Notes under the pieces: model-generated
Seen by the model: the letters and a program-made list of their open reading frames with translations, nothing else
Database searches by the model: none
What the model was told of the DNA's origin: nothing
Position numbers and translations under genes: made by a program
In this document: positions 37,349 through 40,493 of the stretch, one piece after another
Layout of the letters: each line of letters opens with the position of its first letter
Position numbering within the stretch: position 1 is the first letter of the stretch
Origin: Proteromonas lacertae
Lineage: Eukaryota; Sar; Bigyra; Opalinata; Proteromonadidae
Reading direction: 5' to 3'
NCBI GenBank assembly: GCA_002245135.1
Contig: NGBS01000343.1
Location: 1-40,493, forward strand
Length of the DNA stretch: 40,493 bases

Positions 37349-37903
37349 TTAATACAAAATAATCTCAAAATAAATAGGTAAGTTTTTTAAATAAATTGCA
37401 TAACCATCTTGTTGTGTGACTGATATAGTCATTCGTTGATATTCGTGATATTGCATCTTCTTAGCTGTCCATTCAATTTGTGGATTAGTGAATGTGGTGT
37501 AGTTAGTATTAAGATCTTTCACAGGTATGTTAGCTAAAACCATTGAATTCTCACCACTATTAACCCAGTCACATCTAATTTGTATGAATGACACCCAAAT
37601 TAAAGACGGTTGATTAGGCAATATTTTGTCATATTCTATATCAATATTATTAAAAAATGCTTCAATTGGAGCTGCTGTATGATAAATATCTAACTTTTTG
37701 TTCATCTCATCTACACCATATAACTTATAAACTAAGTTAGGGAATTCAATGCTAAAATCTGTGAAATATAATCTACCAAAATGAGTTAAGTATTTGAATT
37801 TTAAGTGTAATCTATTTTCTGAACTTTCACTAAATTGAAGTATATCTGTTTGATCATCTATTTTACGAAACGGATAGTTTTGTGAAAGATCTTCATCTGG
37901 CAA
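37349..37903 (-). CDS. Possible minor capsid (penton-like) coding sequence, part 1
   Basis: 184 codons of beta-rich soluble protein (LKFKYLTHFGRLYFTDFSIEF, TISVTQQDGYAIYL). Directly beside the capsid and ATPase genes and on the same strand. Its content suits a jelly-roll structural protein such as the penton of Polintons, but I see no decisive motif. Confidence 0.5.
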   Translation of the reverse strand: MPDEDLSQNYPFRKIDDQTDILQFSESSENRLHLKFKYLTHFGRLYFTDFSIEFPNLVYKLYGVDEMNKKLDIYHTAAPIEAFFNNIDIEYDKILPNQPSLIWVSFIQIRCDWVNSGENSMVLANIPVKDLNTNYTTFTNPQIEWTAKKMQYHEYQRMTISVTQQDGYAIYLKNLPIYFEIILY

Positions 37904-38321
37904 TGGTCCTGCTGCACCTGCCTATTTCTGCAAAACTTAACGATAGTAACTTATTACTAAAAAATTCTAATAATTCTTTACCAGTATAATTTCTTTGAGG
38001 TATTTTAGCATCAATAGTTTTATAATAAGGTCCAAGCTGATTCTCAGGTTTTTCCCATTCTGCTGGATTTGTTTTATCTGGATTTATGCATTCGTAGTAA
38101 GTGAAATTAAAGAGAATATGATCATTTACTTCATCTTGTACTGTATAGAAGTTATTTGGAATAACTGCAGTAATTAAACTCATATATTGATATTTTTCAG
38201 TAATAGTTGGAGTATTAATACATCTAACCCATTTATTAGATAATTTTTCATTATAGTCTGATGTTGTTAAGAACAATGTTCTTCTATTAGCTAATATGTT
38301 GTTACTATCTTTTGGTTGCAT
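37893..38321 (-). CDS. Possible minor capsid (penton-like) coding sequence, part 2
   Basis: 142 codons. The segment MSLITAVIPNNFYTVQDEVN followed by an IPQRNYTGKELLEFFSNKL-like stretch resembles the N-terminal region of Polinton and virophage penton proteins, where an 'ip.sfYni...N' strand is followed by a 'pG.Y....L...ln' helix. It is the first gene of the minus-strand structural block and probably shares a promoter region (38322-38400) with the plus-strand genes. Confidence 0.6.
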   Translation of the reverse strand: MQPKDSNNILANRRTLFLTTSDYNEKLSNKWVRCINTPTITEKYQYMSLITAVIPNNFYTVQDEVNDHILFNFTYYECINPDKTNPAEWEKPENQLGPYYKTIDAKIPQRNYTGKELLEFFSNKLLSLSFAEIGRCSRTIAR

Positions 38322-38596
38322 TATGTTTTATAATTGTTGAGAAATATTAAAATATAATTTTATTTGAATTATTCTTTAATTTATATATTGTTATATATAT
38401 ATGCAACCGCAACCTCAAGTTAACAATTCAAATGATGATGAAGAAGATGGACCCACAGATGATGATGAATATGAAGATGAAGAAAATGAAGACAATGTAC
38501 CTATTGATATGAGGCAGAATAAGACATAGAAGAAGACATAGAAGGAATCAAGTCATACCATTTCAAAATATAAGTGAAGATGATTTAAATAATTAT
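38322..38596. promoter_or_regulatory. Divergent region between structural block and plus-strand genes
   Basis: 275 bases. The first ~80 are AT-rich with a TATATATA stretch and probably hold divergent promoters. From 38401 the plus strand becomes coding-like, with a Gln/Pro start and a long Asp/Glu-rich stretch leading towards the next gene. Confidence 0.45.
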
Positions 38597-39736
38597 GTGG
38601 ATCAAGAAGTGAAAAGATTTAACAAAGCATTAATTATTCAATATAGACTTATTCCAATAGGTTGGCCAAATCATGAGTTTAATAGAATATATAATTTATA
38701 TGATGAACATATGAAAATGTTTAATTGGTGTAAAAATTTATTTGTAACAGGTCCTTTTGCACATGGTAAACCATTAGAAGCTTATAATCCAAAATTAACA
38801 GGAAATGAAAACTCTGCTAATGCAAGAGAATGTGGCATATTTAAAACTCGTATAGCAGATGGTATTGATAAATTGTGTATGGCATCTGATTTTATATTAC
38901 AAAGAAATCCATTTGTTGTTTTACACCCAAAAGAGAGAATAGGTGTTACACAACTAGAAAATAGAAGAATTAAAAAAACTCATTATGAAATTGATGAAAG
39001 ACATCCAGAACCAGAAAATGATTTTAACATAATGAATAATGAACATTATAATAGTGCAGCTGAAATAAGAGCAGAAAATGTTATGCAAAATAGACATGAT
39101 AATATGGTAAGAGGAGTATTAGTAAATGCAGACAATGGAAGTAATGATAATAACAATAATAACAACAATGGAAATAATAGCAATGATAATAATGTAAATA
39201 ATAACAACAATGCAAATTATGATATAATTAGCTTTTGTGATTCTCTGAAAGATAAGTTAAAGTTTTATATAGGTCGTTTAATGAGAACTAAATTTTGGTA
39301 TTTAACAAATCAAAAAGAAGAAACAGCTTATTCAATTGCGTTAATCATATACAACTGTGTAACTGATTTGTATATATTAGCTTTATATTACATACCAATA
39401 TTAAAAGATAAGTTAAGTGGAGATTATCAAAATGATAATGAATATACTTTACCATATCATCCTGATAGAAGAAATTTTATGGGATTACCAGATGGTGATA
39501 ATAGAACTGGATATAGATATAACTATTTAGCAACTATACAAAAAATATTATCAGAAGCTCATGTACCACAAGGACAAATCAATACAAATATATTTGCTAA
39601 TCCTATAACTTTTAGAATGAATAGAGCTTTAGATACACAACTTAACCGTCAAATTAAACATAGAAGATCAGTTCCAGCTTATGTTGGAATGAATGTTGCA
39701 GATCATAGAAATTGGAGATATGTTGCACCAGCATAA
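38597..39736 (+). CDS. Unrecognised element protein with Asn-rich linker
   Basis: 379 residues. An N-terminal helical domain (NKALIIQYRLIPIGWPNHEF..., CKNLFVTGPFAHGK) is followed by a basic segment, an Asn/Asp run near residues 180-205, and a second helical region (LKFYIGRLMRTKFWYL..., YNCVTDLYILALYYIPIL). The tail is basic. No known motif is seen. On the plus strand with the coding stretch to its right, opposite the structural block, it may be a replication or assembly gene. Confidence 0.55.
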   Translation: MDQEVKRFNKALIIQYRLIPIGWPNHEFNRIYNLYDEHMKMFNWCKNLFVTGPFAHGKPLEAYNPKLTGNENSANARECGIFKTRIADGIDKLCMASDFILQRNPFVVLHPKERIGVTQLENRRIKKTHYEIDERHPEPENDFNIMNNEHYNSAAEIRAENVMQNRHDNMVRGVLVNADNGSNDNNNNNNNGNNSNDNNVNNNNNANYDIISFCDSLKDKLKFYIGRLMRTKFWYLTNQKEETAYSIALIIYNCVTDLYILALYYIPILKDKLSGDYQNDNEYTLPYHPDRRNFMGLPDGDNRTGYRYNYLATIQKILSEAHVPQGQINTNIFANPITFRMNRALDTQLNRQIKHRRSVPAYVGMNVADHRNWRYVAPA

Positions 39737-39914
39737 TTATCCTCCTGCTCATCCATCAATTACTGCAGATTTGAATTGATAGAAATGTCAATGCATTTTA
39801 TAATGCATCACCTGCAAATAGTGATAGTGAAGATAATGATAATAATCCATCAAGTAGTGATACTGAAGAAGATTCAGACACTTATGATCTTGGTGATATG
39901 AGTAATCAAATACC

Positions 39915-40493
39915 ACTCCTCCTTTACCACCAAGACCTATACCAGCAAGAACTATTCAACAACCACCTCCACCTCCTCCTGTATCAAATGTATCTAGATC
40001 TAATGTAATTAGTTTAAATAATCAATTTAATCCTCATCATCTTATACCATCTGATAGATTTTCATTTTTAGTATCAGATGATTTGCTTAATGCTATACCA
40101 AATCCAAATAGAGACTTTAATAAATCACATAGATTTTTAGCTACTAGAGAAAATGGAGCAAAAATAGGTGTAACTAAGATAATACAAGAGTTTTATACAC
40201 AATTATTAACAAATAATGGTAAAATCTATTCAATTGATGCATTTATACATAATCATAATCCACCTTGTACAATTGTAGATGAAAATTCAAATAAGAGTTA
40301 TATGTTCTTTACTGATTGGGTTAGAGAAGAAAACATCAATTTACCTTTATTACCTAGATCTACATATAATGCAACTGAAGTAAATGATATACCTCAAAAT
40401 TACAGTAGTATCAATATGATGTTTTATGGATATGATTACAATAGAAATATATATTCATATACTGGTTTATTAGAATATTGGTTAAAGAATCAT
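39915..40493 (+). CDS. Unrecognised element coding stretch, open at the right edge
   Basis: A Pro-rich low-complexity start (PPLPPRPIPAR and PPPPPPV) is followed by a globular-looking segment (HRFLATRENGAKIGVTKIIQ, YMFFTDWVREENINLPLLP) that leaves the window at 40493. By position, this could be the N-terminal part of the element's DNA polymerase, which in Polintons is a long protein near one end, but no polymerase motif is inside the window. The stretch from 39740 to 39915 is acidic and coding-like. Confidence 0.45.

Larger units (their letters stand above)
32142..40493. mobile_element. Polinton/Maverick-like virus-derived element (partial, runs off right edge)
   Basis: An 8.3-kb intron-free block contrasts with the intron-rich genes to its left. 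It combines a retroviral-type DD35E integrase with a packaging ATPase, a likely double-jelly-roll major capsid protein and likely minor capsid coding sequence. That set defines Polintons and related integrating viruses. Gene order is integrase (-), small Cys protein (+), membrane protein (-), ATPase (-), capsid proteins (-), two unrecognised genes (+). The family's protein-primed DNA polymerase and cysteine protease are not seen; the polymerase would be expected beyond the right edge. Terminal repeats were not found. The element looks partly decayed, with perhaps two or three breaks, yet the integrase, ATPase and capsid frames are long and open, so it is probably a fairly recent insertion. Confidence 0.8.

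Overview
The window is AT-rich nuclear DNA of a unicellular eukaryote. Most genes are cut by very short introns (about 21 to 60 bases) that nearly always start GTAT and end AATAG, TATAG or TTAG. TAA, TAG and TGA all act as stops. A bacterial-type ribosomal protein uL13 implies mitochondria that translate, which argues against trichomonads and oxymonads. The large fibronectin-type-III protein contains inserted modules of a kind I know from stramenopile (heterokont) surface proteins, and an IQ/B-box protein would fit a ciliated cell. My best guess is an AT-rich stramenopile flagellate, held with moderate to low confidence.

Layout. 1-4500 is a damaged zone. It holds a second, frame-broken copy of the 3' part of the gene at 9378-12652, then pieces of three glycan-related genes: a LicD-like protein, a DDD-type glycosyltransferase and a membrane acyltransferase. 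The damage is mostly single-base indels in short runs. The two duplicate copies show about ten indels and no substitutions, so unpolished long-read sequence or a misjoin is as likely as true pseudogenes. 4441-9300 is a very large secreted or surface FN3 protein. 9378-12652 is a ten-exon gene with weak calponin-homology features.

12736-31361 is an ordinary, tightly packed housekeeping block: mitochondrial uL13, an unrecognised multipass membrane protein, a ZnT5/Msc2-like zinc transporter, a membrane-anchored protein disulfide isomerase, two tandem FAIM-like genes, an Urb2/Npa2 ribosome-biogenesis factor, an IQ/B-box protein, and a polynucleotide kinase 3'-phosphatase. Intergenic gaps are mostly 80 to 420 bases. 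Several gene starts share a TCAAGC-type element 18 to 30 bases upstream of the ATG.

From about 32 kb to the right edge lies a Polinton/Maverick-like virus-derived element: a DD35E integrase, a packaging ATPase, a likely major capsid protein, likely minor capsid (penton) coding sequence, and several unrecognised genes. It is intron-free, leaves the window on the right, and probably carries two or three breaks. Its left terminus could not be fixed by eye. Between integrase and capsid genes lies a stretch of about 400 bases with unusual hairpins and slightly higher GC. No tRNA, rRNA or CRISPR array was seen.
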